NCBI GenBank assembly: GCA_029564115.1
Contig: JAKQQP010000233.1
Coordinates: 62,001 to 126,000 of the forward strand
Length of the DNA stretch: 64,000 bases
From: Candidatus Rifleibacteriota bacterium
Lineage (GTDB): Bacteria > Riflebacteria > Ozemobacteria > Ozemobacterales > Ozemobacteraceae
Direction of reading: 5' to 3'
Shown here: piece after piece, positions 51,284 to 60,026 of the stretch
Layout: every line of letters starts with the position of its first letter
Position numbering within the stretch: position 1 is the stretch's first letter
The notes under the pieces: generated by a model
Database searches by the model: none
The model's input: the letters and a program-made list of their open reading frames with translations, nothing else
Told to the model about the DNA's origin: nothing
Program-made: the position numbers and the translations under genes

Positions 51284-52351
51284 ATGGCAACTTTTCTCAA
51301 ACAGTACGTTCAATATCAGAAACCTCAGATCAACATGCTGATCGCGCTTTCTCTGCCTCTGATCGGTGCCGTCTATAATTTTGGCTGGCGATCGGCAGTG
51401 TTTGTAGTTTTTTCGATGCTTTGCTGCTGGCTTGCAGAGTATCTCTTCACCCGTCGCGAAGGGAAACCAGCCTCGGCAGCCTCTCTGGTAACCGGAGCCC
51501 TGCTGGGCCTGATCTGCCCGCCCAACGTTCCATTCTGGCAGATCGCCGTCGGCAGCTTCTTCTGTATAATATTCGCCAAAATGGCTTTCGGTGGATTTGG
51601 CAAAAATATTTTCAACCCCGCCATGGTCGGTCGCTGCTTTTTATACATCAGCTTCCCGGCAGCGATGGCCGCCAGCTGGTTCGTACCGTTTCAGGGCAGT
51701 ATCGGCGGTTTTGCCGCTTTTACAACATCGACCCCCGTCGCCACAGTCGATGCCAGCATGTTCAACGTAGACAGCGTCACCAGTGCCACAACCCTCACTT
51801 CTGCCAAAAAACTCAATATTCACAGACGTGAAGCTCTGGCCGCCGGTAACACAGTCGAAGCCCAAAAAGCTCTGCAATCATTCGAAAACATTTCTCTTGG
51901 CCGTCTGATCGTTGGCAACATCAACGGTTGTCTCGGCGAAACCAGTTCAATACTGATTCTGCTGAGCATGGCATATCTTCTCTATCAAAAAGTGCTTTTT
52001 ATCCCGCTGCTGATCGGGCCATTCATCGGCATTTTCATAGCAAAGATGCTGTTACACATGACTGGTCTCGAGCCCCTGCCATTTGTTCATGGTTACCTGG
52101 TAAATCTTTTTGCAGGCGGCACACTTTTTGCCGCAGTTTTCATGATAACTGAACCTATTTCGGCACCAATGAACAATAAAGCACGCTGGGTCTATGCCGT
52201 TCTTATCGGTTTTCTGGCCGGAGTGATTCGAAGCATGTCGGCATTCAACGCCGGTTTCATGTTTGCCATTCTACTTGGCAACACCTTCGGGCCACTCATC
52301 GAAATCGGTATCGTTGAATACGAAAAATGGCAAAAGGAAAAGGCTGTATGA
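51284..52351 (+). CDS. nqrB: Na+-translocating NADH:quinone oxidoreductase subunit B
   Basis: A 355-residue membrane subunit of the Na+-NQR/Rnf family, with about ten helices. Key segments are KMAFGGFGKNIFNPAMVGRC, the flavinylation motif DSVTSAT (FMN-accepting Thr169; Ser replaces the usual Gly), ETSSILILLSMAYLLYQKVL and FAGGTLFAAVFMITEPISAP. It is the core channel and flavin-carrying subunit. GAGG precedes the ATG. Identification as NqrB rather than RnfD depends on the NqrF gene in the same operon. It overlaps nqrC by four bases. Confidence 0.9.
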   Translation: MATFLKQYVQYQKPQINMLIALSLPLIGAVYNFGWRSAVFVVFSMLCCWLAEYLFTRREGKPASAASLVTGALLGLICPPNVPFWQIAVGSFFCIIFAKMAFGGFGKNIFNPAMVGRCFLYISFPAAMAASWFVPFQGSIGGFAAFTTSTPVATVDASMFNVDSVTSATTLTSAKKLNIHRREALAAGNTVEAQKALQSFENISLGRLIVGNINGCLGETSSILILLSMAYLLYQKVLFIPLLIGPFIGIFIAKMLLHMTGLEPLPFVHGYLVNLFAGGTLFAAVFMITEPISAPMNNKARWVYAVLIGFLAGVIRSMSAFNAGFMFAILLGNTFGPLIEIGIVEYEKWQKEKAV

Positions 52352-52977
52352 ACGAAAAAATAAAGACCGTAGTTTTTACCGTTGCCGTAACAGCTGTTTT
52401 TGTTTTTCTGGTCAGCGGCGTCAACGCCCTGCTATCTGACAGAATAGTCGCCAACCGCACTGTCGCACGACAAAAAGTCATTCTGAACCTGTTCGGACTC
52501 GCTAAGACCGATAGTAAGCTTACCAACAGCGAGATTCCTGAATTGTTCAAAACAAAAACTATCAGAATCGCCACCGAAAAACCCGCCAGAGAAATCTATC
52601 GACTGAACAGCAGCGACAGTCAGCTTTATGTTATCGGTTTTTCTGGCCAGGGCTTCTGGGACAACATATCCGGATACCTCGCCATTGATGCTGCTGCTGC
52701 GACCATTTCAGGACTTGAATTTACCAGCCATGGCGAAACCCCGGGGCTGGGCGGTCGCATCAGCGAACCGGAGTTCAAGGCACGCTTCACTAATAAAAAA
52801 TTCGGCGACGCGGCCTCACCAACCAGATTCAGACTGGTAGCCGAAGGCTCTGCTTCCCGCCCCGACGAAATTGACGGTATAACCGGTGCCACCGGCACAT
52901 CCGGTGCCGTCGAGAAAATTTTGAACAGTACTATCGCCAACTTTCTCGAGCTGCACAAAGGAGGCAAACTGCAATGA
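52348..52977 (+). CDS. nqrC: Na+-NQR subunit C (FMN-bound)
   Basis: A 209-residue subunit with one N-terminal helix (about 8-27) and a periplasmic FMN-binding domain. The flavin is attached by a phosphoester bond to Thr in the motif DGITGATGTSGAVEKIL (Thr182). GHGETPGLGGRISEP-like loop (SHGETPGLGGRISEPEFKAR) is also typical. The ATG overlaps the nqrB stop (ATGA). Attachment of FMN needs the ApbE transferase, not found in the window. Confidence 0.92.
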   Translation: MNEKIKTVVFTVAVTAVFVFLVSGVNALLSDRIVANRTVARQKVILNLFGLAKTDSKLTNSEIPELFKTKTIRIATEKPAREIYRLNSSDSQLYVIGFSGQGFWDNISGYLAIDAAAATISGLEFTSHGETPGLGGRISEPEFKARFTNKKFGDAASPTRFRLVAEGSASRPDEIDGITGATGTSGAVEKILNSTIANFLELHKGGKLQ

Positions 52978-53588
52978 GCACAGGTTCAGTGAAGGGCTTT
53001 GACGCCCTGAAACGCATGCTCTGGGATGAAAACCCCGTTATTGGTCAGATTCTCGGGATATGTTCGGCGCTCGCCGTAACCAATCTCGTCAAAAATACAG
53101 CGGTCATGTGTCTGGGTCTGATTTTTACCTTGATGATGTCGTGCTTTACCGTATCGTTGCTACGCAATGTCATACCGCGAAGAGTGCGAATGATTGTGCA
53201 GGTTCTGATAATCGCCGCCTACGTAATTTTTATAAAAATAGTTCTCGACGCATTTTTACCCGAAATCAGCAATGAACTGGGGCCATATGTCGGTCTGATC
53301 ATTACTAACTGTATCGTCATGGGCCGTACTGAAGGTTACGCAATGGCCAACAAACCTTACGATGCCATTCTCGACGGCATCGGCGCCGGAATTGGCTATT
53401 CTCTGGTTTTGCTTCCGATTGCCATGATTCGCGAGCCACTCGGCCTGGGCACTCTTTTTGGGGTTCAGGTTCTCCCATCTGACTGGACAAGATGGAACAT
53501 GATGGTAATCGCTCCCAGCGGCTTCTTTGCCCTGGCAACTTATATCTGGCTGGTAAGAGCGTTCAAAACCGGCAAAGTCAAGAGGTAA
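52974..53588 (+). CDS. nqrD: Na+-NQR subunit D
   Basis: A 204-residue inner-membrane subunit with six helices (NPVIGQILGICSALAVTNLV, GLIFTLMMSCFTVSLLRNVI, VGLIITNCIVMGRTEGYAMA, AILDGIGAGIGYSLVLLPIA). The GYAMANKPYDAILDGIGAGI segment is conserved in NqrD/RnfE. It pairs with NqrE to form the half-channels binding the intramembrane iron centre. It overlaps nqrC by four bases. Confidence 0.94.
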   Translation: MSTGSVKGFDALKRMLWDENPVIGQILGICSALAVTNLVKNTAVMCLGLIFTLMMSCFTVSLLRNVIPRRVRMIVQVLIIAAYVIFIKIVLDAFLPEISNELGPYVGLIITNCIVMGRTEGYAMANKPYDAILDGIGAGIGYSLVLLPIAMIREPLGLGTLFGVQVLPSDWTRWNMMVIAPSGFFALATYIWLVRAFKTGKVKR

Positions 53589-53593
53589 GAAGC

Positions 53594-54193
53594 ATGGACA
53601 TCCAAAGTATCCACCCTCTGGTAATATTTTTTGCAGCCATAACCACTAACAACATCCTTCTCACAAATTTCCTCGGAATGTGCTCCTTCCTCGCCGTGTC
53701 CAAGGACCTGAAAAGTTCGCTTGGCCTCGGTGCCGCCGTAATTTTCGTCTCGACATTTACGGCCCCTCTCAACTGGCTCGTGTTTCACAAACTTCTCGTT
53801 CCGTTTGAACTCGAATACCTGCAGTATATAGCTTTTATCATCGTCATCGCGGCATTTGTTCAGATCATCGAAATGGTGGTGGAACGTGTCAGCACTCTGC
53901 TTTACCTTGCTCTCGGCATATTTCTGCCGCTGATAACGGTCAACTGCGCAATCCTTGGCTGCGCCCTGTTTCTGGTTATTCGCCAGTATACTTTTATGCA
54001 GTCGATAGCCTACGGCCTCGGTGCCGGTACAGGCTGGGCGCTGGCCATCGCCGCGCTGGCCGGCATCAGAACAAGAATGGAAAAGAAGTCAAAAGTAATT
54101 CCCGAACTTGAAGGCCCCGGAATCGCTCTGGTAATCACGGGCATCATCGCAATGGCCTTTATCGGCTTCTCGGGCATCGTAAAAATCAATTGA
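53594..54193 (+). CDS. nqrE: Na+-NQR subunit E
   Basis: A 199-residue inner-membrane subunit homologous to NqrD in inverted topology. Seen: FFAAITTNNILLTNFLGMCS near the start, LPLITVNCAILGCALFLVIR in the middle and SIAYGLGAGTGWALAIAALA. The Cys residues in the NFLGMC and NCAILGC segments are the conserved ligands of the Fe (or [2Fe-2S]) site between NqrD and NqrE. The ATG at 53594 follows AGAGGT five bases after nqrD. Confidence 0.95.
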   Translation: MDIQSIHPLVIFFAAITTNNILLTNFLGMCSFLAVSKDLKSSLGLGAAVIFVSTFTAPLNWLVFHKLLVPFELEYLQYIAFIIVIAAFVQIIEMVVERVSTLLYLALGIFLPLITVNCAILGCALFLVIRQYTFMQSIAYGLGAGTGWALAIAALAGIRTRMEKKSKVIPELEGPGIALVITGIIAMAFIGFSGIVKIN

Positions 54194-54206
54194 GCAGGTA
54201 TAAATC

Positions 54207-55307
54207 ATGTCATCGATTCTAACTGCAATTATCGTCGTCAGCGCCCTGAGTGGCGGACTTACCATACTGCTCCTCATCGCCGAATATTTTTTCGCCAACT
54301 ATGGTGAAGTTAATATTGACGTGAACGCGGGCGAAAAAAATTTCAGACTTGAAGGCGGAGCCAGTCTTTTAACCAGCCTCGCCAGCCAGAAACTGTTTTT
54401 GCCATCGGGCTGCGGTGGCAGAGGCAGCTGCGGAACCTGCAAATGTAAGGTTCTCGAAGGCGGCGGCCCGCTGCTTCCCACAGAAACGCCCTATCTGAAT
54501 GACGAAGAGCGAAACTCCGGTGTTCGACTTTCCTGTCAGGTAAAGGTCAAAAACGACATCAAAATTCAGGTTCCTGAAGAACTGCTCAGCATCAAAGAAT
54601 TCAATACGGTCGTCGAAAAAATCGTCGACTTTACCCATGACATCAAGGGTTTGCGCTTCAAGTTGCCTGAAGGTGAAAAAATCAGGTTCAAAGCCGGGCA
54701 ATTCGCCAATCTGTTCAGCAAACCCTATGACGACGTCAAAGAAGAAACCTCACGCGCTTATTCAATAAGCTCCGCACCAAGTGATGATCGCGCCCTCGAA
54801 CTGGTTATCAGATACGTGCCGAACGGCATGGTCACAACTTATGTATTCAAACATCTCAAAGAAGGTGACAATGTAAGACTGATCGGGCCATTCGGCGACT
54901 TTTATCTGCGCGACACCGACCGCGAAATCGTCTGCATTGCCGGTGGTTCAGGTCTGGCACCGATTCGCAGCATCATTCTCGACATGGTAGAGAAAGGCAT
55001 CAGCAATCGCAAAGCGACGTTCTTTTTCGGTGCCGTAACGGTAAAAGATCTTTACTACGTTGAAGAATTCAAGGCCATCGAAAACGAACATTCCTGGTTC
55101 AAATTTGTACCGGCTCTCTCGCGCGACGACAGCGATCACCCATATGCCAAAGGGCTGATCACCGATGTTGTCGCCAGTCATTATGGTGATATGAAAGACA
55201 TCGAAGCTTACCTGTGCGGAAGCCCAGGCATGATCGATGCCTGCGAAAAAACCCTCACCGGCAAGGGTATGCCTAAAAATCAGATCTTCTACGATAAGTT
55301 TTCGTGA
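54207..55307 (+). CDS. nqrF: Na+-NQR subunit F, NADH dehydrogenase module
   Basis: A 366-residue subunit. An N-terminal helix (about 5-27) is followed by a plant-type [2Fe-2S] ferredoxin domain with Cys69, Cys75, Cys78 (SGCGGRGSCGTCKC) and Cys110, then an FAD-binding domain (RAYSISSAPSDDRALELVIR) and an NADH-binding domain (CIAGGSGLAPIRSIILDM, AYLCGSPGMIDACEKTL). It accepts electrons from NADH and passes them to the membrane subunits. It identifies the operon as Nqr, not Rnf. Start ATG follows AGCAGGT. Confidence 0.97.
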   Translation: MSSILTAIIVVSALSGGLTILLLIAEYFFANYGEVNIDVNAGEKNFRLEGGASLLTSLASQKLFLPSGCGGRGSCGTCKCKVLEGGGPLLPTETPYLNDEERNSGVRLSCQVKVKNDIKIQVPEELLSIKEFNTVVEKIVDFTHDIKGLRFKLPEGEKIRFKAGQFANLFSKPYDDVKEETSRAYSISSAPSDDRALELVIRYVPNGMVTTYVFKHLKEGDNVRLIGPFGDFYLRDTDREIVCIAGGSGLAPIRSIILDMVEKGISNRKATFFFGAVTVKDLYYVEEFKAIENEHSWFKFVPALSRDDSDHPYAKGLITDVVASHYGDMKDIEAYLCGSPGMIDACEKTLTGKGMPKNQIFYDKFS

Positions 55308-55323
55308 GGAAAGGACAGCAAAA

Positions 55324-55776
55324 GTGAAACAGACACCCGAACTGGATCTGGTACAGGCCAGAATGCAGCCTGGCATACTGACACTGAAAGGCTTTCTTGG
55401 CGACGACGATCGCAAACTGGTCGACATTATCCAGGCAGACCAGCAGAGCTTCGCCCGCCTCGGAATCACTGCAGCCGGAATAGCAGAGCGCCTGGAAAAA
55501 CTGGCAATACTGGGTAGTGACCTCATGGAAGAAGAGGTTCTGGTAGAATCTCGCTACCGCATCAAGGTCAGAGATGATCGCGGCAAGATACCAAGCCCGT
55601 GGGGAGACGGTCTGTTTGAAAAGGGTGACGTGGATCTTATCGACAACCAGACCGGCAAAACTCTTAAATGGAACAAACTCACGCTCAGGCTTCTCTCAGC
55701 CCATGGCTTTTGCGGCGGAACCGGCAGTGAATACAGAATTGACCCCGACGAGGCTGTTGCTATTCTCAGTCTATAA
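55324..55776 (+). CDS. Uncharacterised protein, last gene of the nqr operon
   Basis: A 150-residue protein starting at GTG 55324, eight bases after AGGAAAGG and 16 bases after nqrF. The frame is open upstream into nqrF, but the ribosome site marks this start. Content: a helical N-terminal half (KLVDIIQADQQSFARLGITA, AERLEKLAILGSDL) and a beta-rich C-terminal half (RYRIKVRDDRGKIPSPWGDG, GDVDLIDNQTGKTLKWNKLT). No membrane segment. I do not know the family; its place suggests an accessory or assembly role for the complex. Confidence 0.65.
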   Translation: MKQTPELDLVQARMQPGILTLKGFLGDDDRKLVDIIQADQQSFARLGITAAGIAERLEKLAILGSDLMEEEVLVESRYRIKVRDDRGKIPSPWGDGLFEKGDVDLIDNQTGKTLKWNKLTLRLLSAHGFCGGTGSEYRIDPDEAVAILSL

Positions 55777-55781
55777 ATACA

Positions 55782-55831
55782 GACAACAAAAAAAGCGGTG
55801 AGACCTTGGAGTCTCACCGCTTTTTGTTGTC
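55782..55831. terminator. Bidirectional terminator between the nqr operon and endonuclease I gene
   Basis: GCGGTGAGAC (55795-55804) pairs perfectly with GTCTCACCGC (55811-55820) around CTTGGA. The flanks GACAACAAAAA and TTTTTGTTGTC extend the stem and give T-runs on both strands. It starts six bases after the last nqr-operon stop. Confidence 0.93.
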
Positions 55832-55906
55832 TTGAAAATCAGCGATAACCGCACAAACAATTCAGCTCGTTAAAACCCGGCTTCTGTTCACGCAGTATCG
55901 AATGAA

Positions 55907-56809
55907 TCAGAAGTCTGAGATCTGAGATACCAGTTCAGGTCTGTCGACAAACGGGTTGCGATTGTTCTGAAAATTCTGAACGCGATCGTTACGTTTCTTT
56001 TCGAGTTCGTCTACGGGGTCTTCCTGGTGCCAGCGGCGCAGAGTCGCTTCTTCGGCATCATTGATGCGTTTGTTATAACGAATTGAAAAGTAGAACATGG
56101 CGCGGGCTGTATTGCCACGCTGCTCTTTCCTGACTTCGAATACGTCTCTGTCGGTTTTGCTGCCGCCTTGTTCCCAGGTTGTGGCTTTGACGATACCGAA
56201 AGGGTTATTGCCTCTGATACCATTGGCCTTGGAGTCAGCCGGGAAAAGGTGATGCAGGTCACATTTAGCAATACCGACGGCGCCAAGAGACTGGGGCCAG
56301 GTGTGTTCGATATTCATGTTTGTGGCATCGGGTTCGCCTGCTGTTTTAAGTTTTCGGCCAGTGTAAACACATTCGACGATACCGCTGCGGTTGTCGATGT
56401 CACCAAAAACGAGATCCTGAGCACGCTGATAACCCACAGAAACATGGTTGTTAACCAGGTTGAAAAGTTCTTTTTTAAGACCATCGTCACGAAGACTTGC
56501 AACGCGGGCATACATATCGGCGCCCTTGTCAAAATCCGGGACTGCCAGATTGCCCTTGTTATCGAAAGGGTCAGTCAAGTCGCCGGAGATGTGCGAATAC
56601 ATTTTGTTCAAGGAATCACGCAGCTTAAAAACGTTAACCTGGCACTTCGGAGCGGTCTGCTCGATTTCATCCAGGTGAAGCATCATTTCCTGGTAGAGTT
56701 CCTGGGGTGTTTTAGCCGGTCTCTGACGGGCAAACAGATCTTCGCAGTTAGCAAAGACGAAGAAAAACAATACAGCTACGGTGATACTCAATACGTTGTG
56801 GCGCCTCAT
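55907..56809 (-). CDS. Secreted endonuclease I (EndA-type)
   Basis: A 300-residue exported nuclease with a signal peptide (about 1-25, MRRHNVLSITVAVLFFFVFA). The endonuclease I fold is evident from NIEHTWPQSLGAVGIAKCDL then HHLFPADSKANGIRGNNPFG, with the catalytic His and the metal-binding Asn and Glu region of the His-Me superfamily. These enzymes degrade double-stranded DNA non-specifically, often for nutrient use. The ATG at 56809 follows GGGGG at five bases; the open frame continues to 56833. It is transcribed alone and is convergent with the nqr operon. Confidence 0.93.
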   Translation of the reverse strand: MRRHNVLSITVAVLFFFVFANCEDLFARQRPAKTPQELYQEMMLHLDEIEQTAPKCQVNVFKLRDSLNKMYSHISGDLTDPFDNKGNLAVPDFDKGADMYARVASLRDDGLKKELFNLVNNHVSVGYQRAQDLVFGDIDNRSGIVECVYTGRKLKTAGEPDATNMNIEHTWPQSLGAVGIAKCDLHHLFPADSKANGIRGNNPFGIVKATTWEQGGSKTDRDVFEVRKEQRGNTARAMFYFSIRYNKRINDAEEATLRRWHQEDPVDELEKKRNDRVQNFQNNRNPFVDRPELVSQISDF

Positions 56810-57138
56810 GGCAACCCCCTTTTGAATACTCATATACTTATCAGGGCTACTTGGTTACAACAATAAATACCAGCAAACAAACTGAAGTTTGTATTCTGAG
56901 TATGACAGTTTTTTACAAGTACCGCAAGGAGTTTTCTATTAATAGTTTGGGCAAATAGAATGCAGTGCAGCTGTAAACCTTCTATTCATGAGGATTACGA
57001 AATATTTTAAAATAACAAATCATTTTTTCTGCACTGTTCATTATCATTAGGGTTACGCGAGTTATATTCATTGCATGCCGCTTATTTTTAAGGCAGAATG
57101 TATGAAAACAAAACTACAGGAAATGCGGGAAAATCGGC
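56810..57138. other. Divergent intergenic region between endonuclease I and the HEAT-repeat gene
   Basis: These 329 AT-rich bases contain the hairpin ACAAACTGAAGTTTGT (56877-56892), a wider inverted repeat ATACTCA/TGAGTAT (56826-56832 and 56897-56903), a probable plus-strand promoter (57041-57068) and a 14-residue leader frame (57102-57146). No other gene or known RNA is seen. Confidence 0.5.
57041..57068 (+). promoter_or_regulatory. Possible promoter of the HEAT-repeat gene
   Basis: TTATCA (57041-57046), 16 bases, then TATATT (57063-57068). The -35 matches consensus at four of six positions. A start near 57075 would include the short leader frame at 57102. Confidence 0.4.
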
Positions 57139-57146
57139 TTGACTGA
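57102..57146 (+). CDS. Possible 14-residue leader peptide
   Basis: ATG at 57102, after AAGG, opens MKTKLQEMRENRLD and stops with TGA at 57144-57146. The stop overlaps the TTG start of the HEAT-repeat gene (57139) by eight bases. The arrangement would allow coupled re-initiation at the weak TTG. It is short enough to arise by chance. Confidence 0.3.
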   Translation: MKTKLQEMRENRLD

Positions 57147-59466
57147 CCAGGAAAACTTGATAAGCGAACTTTCAGCACCGGTAAAAGCTTTTAGAATATT
57201 TGCCATTGAAAGCGCTATACGTGCCGGTAATTCACCCGAACTTCTCAAAACCCTGGAAGCCCGGACAAAAATCGAAACCGACGACGAATGCCTGATGTTG
57301 CTCAAGCACGCGATCGCTTCAATCAAGACCCGCCTGGAGCCACAAAAAGCAACAACAGCAAATCATCACATTTCACCCGAGCAGTTCGCCAGAAGCAATG
57401 CAACCGAGCAATTCGAAATTTTGCGCAACACCTCAACTGCTGCGCTCAAAAAAGACGGTGGCCTGAAAAGCATCGACTTTCTCTGGAAATCATCTGCAAA
57501 TGCTGTGGTCAAAGCAGAGGTAGTTAAACGCTGTTCGAAATTCTGGCCTGATTCTCTGGCCAGCTATCTTGAAACGGGCCTCGCCGAAACTTCTCCGGTA
57601 TTGCAAAAAGCCTGTCTTGAAGCAATAATCATCCGCTTTCCCAAAATACTGCAGAACAACTTCGACAGACTGGTAATCTCTCCTGACCCGATAATAAGAG
57701 CCACGGCCATACGTGGCCTGGCCCGAAAACACCCCGAGAGCGCCGCCGTGTTCCTTGCAGAATCACTGCGAAAAGGTGATTATTATACTCGACTGGCATC
57801 GCTGCGGGCTATTTCTGTCATGCCATTCGAGCTCAACCGATCCAGCATGATTGAACTCCTCAGCAGAGAAAAAGACCAGAGGCTGCTCGAAGTTGCTGAA
57901 GCGATATTTCTTGCCAACCCAGACCGCGAAGTGCCATTTCGCATCTGTGACGTCATCGCCACCACCTCCCCCGATAAACACCACTTTCTCCTGGAACTCC
58001 AGAAAAAGTGCTGTGTCATGTTGCGCGAAGCCGAATTATGCCCGGACTTTGGCCAATATCTGCTCACCCTGAAAAAATACCCGAACCGCATCAAAGCAAG
58101 ACAGTTCGTACAAAACTGTATCGACACCTACGAAAACGCCGATCAGGCCACAAAACACGAACTGATCGAACTTCTTCACGAAAAAACGCGAATCCCCGAA
58201 GTCGAAGAAGCCATAAGAGCGAAAATAACGGCTGGCGGCCCTTGCGAACTGCTTGAACTTGCAACTAAAAAGCGCCCCGCTCAGACAGAGAGTGCCTCCC
58301 AAAAGACTCAGAAAGATTTTCAGCCTGACACACTCCTGAAAAAACTGATCCGACTTCGTTCTAACGTAGAACCGGATGCCCGGGCACTCATAGAAGAGGC
58401 TTTCAGCGCAGAAAAATCCGGTTCCAATCTTATTCCTGCTGCACTGAGAGCAGCGATTACCTGCAACGATGACCGCTGGTGCCAGAAATCACGCAGTTTT
58501 TTGCGACACAGTCATGAAGATCTGGTTGCCGCCGCCCTCGAATATCTGGCCGTTTTTGACAGCGAAAGCTTCATGCTGCAAACACGAGTATTCATCAATT
58601 CGCCATCGCTGCTCATAAGAACGTCATTGCTGCGAAGCATGTGTCAGCAAAGCCCGGAAACAGCAAGAGAACTTCTGGCATCAATGTTGTCTGACAAAGA
58701 TGCCAGAGTCAGGGAAAAAGCCATCAGTTCACTCATTCATTTCGAGTTTTCCAGCATTCGCAGTCTGCTGCCACCGATGCTCGCCAGAGAAAACAACCCT
58801 GAAACACTCAGCGCCTGTCTGTCGTTTTACATCGCCAACCCACTCATGGAAAGCCTTTCAGACCTGTCTCAGCTTGCAAAAATGCGCCCGGAAATGAAAG
58901 CAATCTTTGAAAACGCTTCAAAAAATATCAAAGAATCTATTGTTGAACTGGGAATGGCCACAGACAGAGAAATAGACGAAAATACTGCCAGAATAGAGCA
59001 ACAACAAGCCGTCTCCGAACAAAACAAAGAAGAAAAGCTCGAAAAAGAACGGCTCGAGAAGCTTGCCACGCAGATCAACTGGAGCCAGGTTTCCCAGACA
59101 CTTAAAGATTTTTCTGATTCGACACCCCAACTGAAATTTATTCTTGGCGGGGTCTTGCTGCTGTTGTCACTTTTTTTCTTTCTCACAAGCTCTGGCGATA
59201 ACGCTCCGGTAAAAACCATCGAAGGCTACACACCGGTCTCAGCAGCCATAACCACATACCTGCTCAAAGTAGAGCAGGTAGATTCAGCCGCCGGCTCTTT
59301 TACCGCCAGCTCATCCGACAACCAGAAAATTCTGGTATTGCCCAGACCGGGCAAGGTCTTCGCAGTCAGGCCAGGGGACAGCATCAGTGTAAGGGCTATG
59401 CCATTCAGAAAGCTCCCAGACCAGACCCTGGTCGTAAAAACAATCGAAGTAATTAATTCGCGCTGA
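57139..59466 (+). CDS. HEAT-repeat protein with C-terminal membrane anchor
   Basis: A 775-residue protein of mostly paired helices. HEAT-like repeats run through about residues 10-600, for example ATAIRGLARKHPESAAVFLA, LSDKDARVREKAISSLIHFE and VLQKACLEAIIIRFPKILQN. A charged coiled coil (about 610-645, EQNKEEKLEKERLEKLATQI) leads to one membrane helix (about 668-690, FILGGVLLLLSLFFFLTS) and a C-terminal beta-rich domain of about 85 residues that would face the periplasm. The start is TTG at 57139, with only a weak ribosome site. It is 56 bases upstream of the ECF sigma gene. A scaffold function for the adjacent pseudopilin system is a guess. Confidence 0.75.
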   Translation: MTDQENLISELSAPVKAFRIFAIESAIRAGNSPELLKTLEARTKIETDDECLMLLKHAIASIKTRLEPQKATTANHHISPEQFARSNATEQFEILRNTSTAALKKDGGLKSIDFLWKSSANAVVKAEVVKRCSKFWPDSLASYLETGLAETSPVLQKACLEAIIIRFPKILQNNFDRLVISPDPIIRATAIRGLARKHPESAAVFLAESLRKGDYYTRLASLRAISVMPFELNRSSMIELLSREKDQRLLEVAEAIFLANPDREVPFRICDVIATTSPDKHHFLLELQKKCCVMLREAELCPDFGQYLLTLKKYPNRIKARQFVQNCIDTYENADQATKHELIELLHEKTRIPEVEEAIRAKITAGGPCELLELATKKRPAQTESASQKTQKDFQPDTLLKKLIRLRSNVEPDARALIEEAFSAEKSGSNLIPAALRAAITCNDDRWCQKSRSFLRHSHEDLVAAALEYLAVFDSESFMLQTRVFINSPSLLIRTSLLRSMCQQSPETARELLASMLSDKDARVREKAISSLIHFEFSSIRSLLPPMLARENNPETLSACLSFYIANPLMESLSDLSQLAKMRPEMKAIFENASKNIKESIVELGMATDREIDENTARIEQQQAVSEQNKEEKLEKERLEKLATQINWSQVSQTLKDFSDSTPQLKFILGGVLLLLSLFFFLTSSGDNAPVKTIEGYTPVSAAITTYLLKVEQVDSAAGSFTASSSDNQKILVLPRPGKVFAVRPGDSISVRAMPFRKLPDQTLVVKTIEVINSR

Positions 59467-59522
59467 TTTTTATGTTATCTTTTCAGACACTCGAACGTAG
59501 TAGTAAGAGAAGGAACTGATCT

Positions 59523-60026
59523 GTGAACAACGAAAAAGAATTCGCCCGACTGATAGAGGAAACCTGGCGCTCACTCGGTTTTTTTCTCAGGTATCTTGGT
59601 CTGCCGGAGTCGGAAATCGAAGACATTGCCCAGGAGGCGTATGTGAAGGCCTTTAAAGCATTCGAAAGCTTTGACACAGGGCGTTCATTCAAATCGTGGC
59701 TCTTTGCAATAGCCAGAAACACGTTCATTGACTGGAAACGCCGCCAGAAGTGCCAGCGCCAGTTTCTCGAGGCGAACTTCATAAAAGATTACTGCGATAC
59801 TTTCGAAGAAGATGCCAACAATCGAACACAGGTCAGAGAAATGCTGCAAAAATTGTCATCTGAAGAACAGATTTTGGTGGAACTCAGATTTTTTCAGGAC
59901 TTGCCCTTCGCTGAAGTTGCAGAACTGACCAACCTCAGCATCGGGGCAGTCAAAATGAGAATGATGCGCATTCTCGATAAATTGAAAACAGGTCTGAAAA
60001 GGGAGTCTTATGAACAGAATCTGTGA
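59523..60026 (+). CDS. ECF-type RNA polymerase sigma factor
   Basis: A 167-residue sigma factor. Region 2: FFLRYLGLPESEIEDIAQEA then YVKAFKAFESFDTGRSFKSW with LFAIARNTFIDWKRRQ; region 4: EMLQKLSSEEQILVELRFFQ then AEVAELTNLSIGAVKMRMMR as the helix-turn-helix. The GTG at 59523 follows AAGGA at eight bases. It overlaps the next gene, which has an anti-sigma-like zinc motif and a membrane helix, by 17 bases, the standard sigma/anti-sigma arrangement. The regulated promoters are unknown; the pseudopilin genes downstream are candidates. Confidence 0.94.
   Translation: MNNEKEFARLIEETWRSLGFFLRYLGLPESEIEDIAQEAYVKAFKAFESFDTGRSFKSWLFAIARNTFIDWKRRQKCQRQFLEANFIKDYCDTFEEDANNRTQVREMLQKLSSEEQILVELRFFQDLPFAEVAELTNLSIGAVKMRMMRILDKLKTGLKRESYEQNL

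Noticed and set aside
51284..55307. Operon read as Rnf (ferredoxin:NAD+ oxidoreductase)
   Set aside because: The NADH-oxidising NqrF with [2Fe-2S] and FAD domains is present, and RnfB- and RnfC-like genes are absent.
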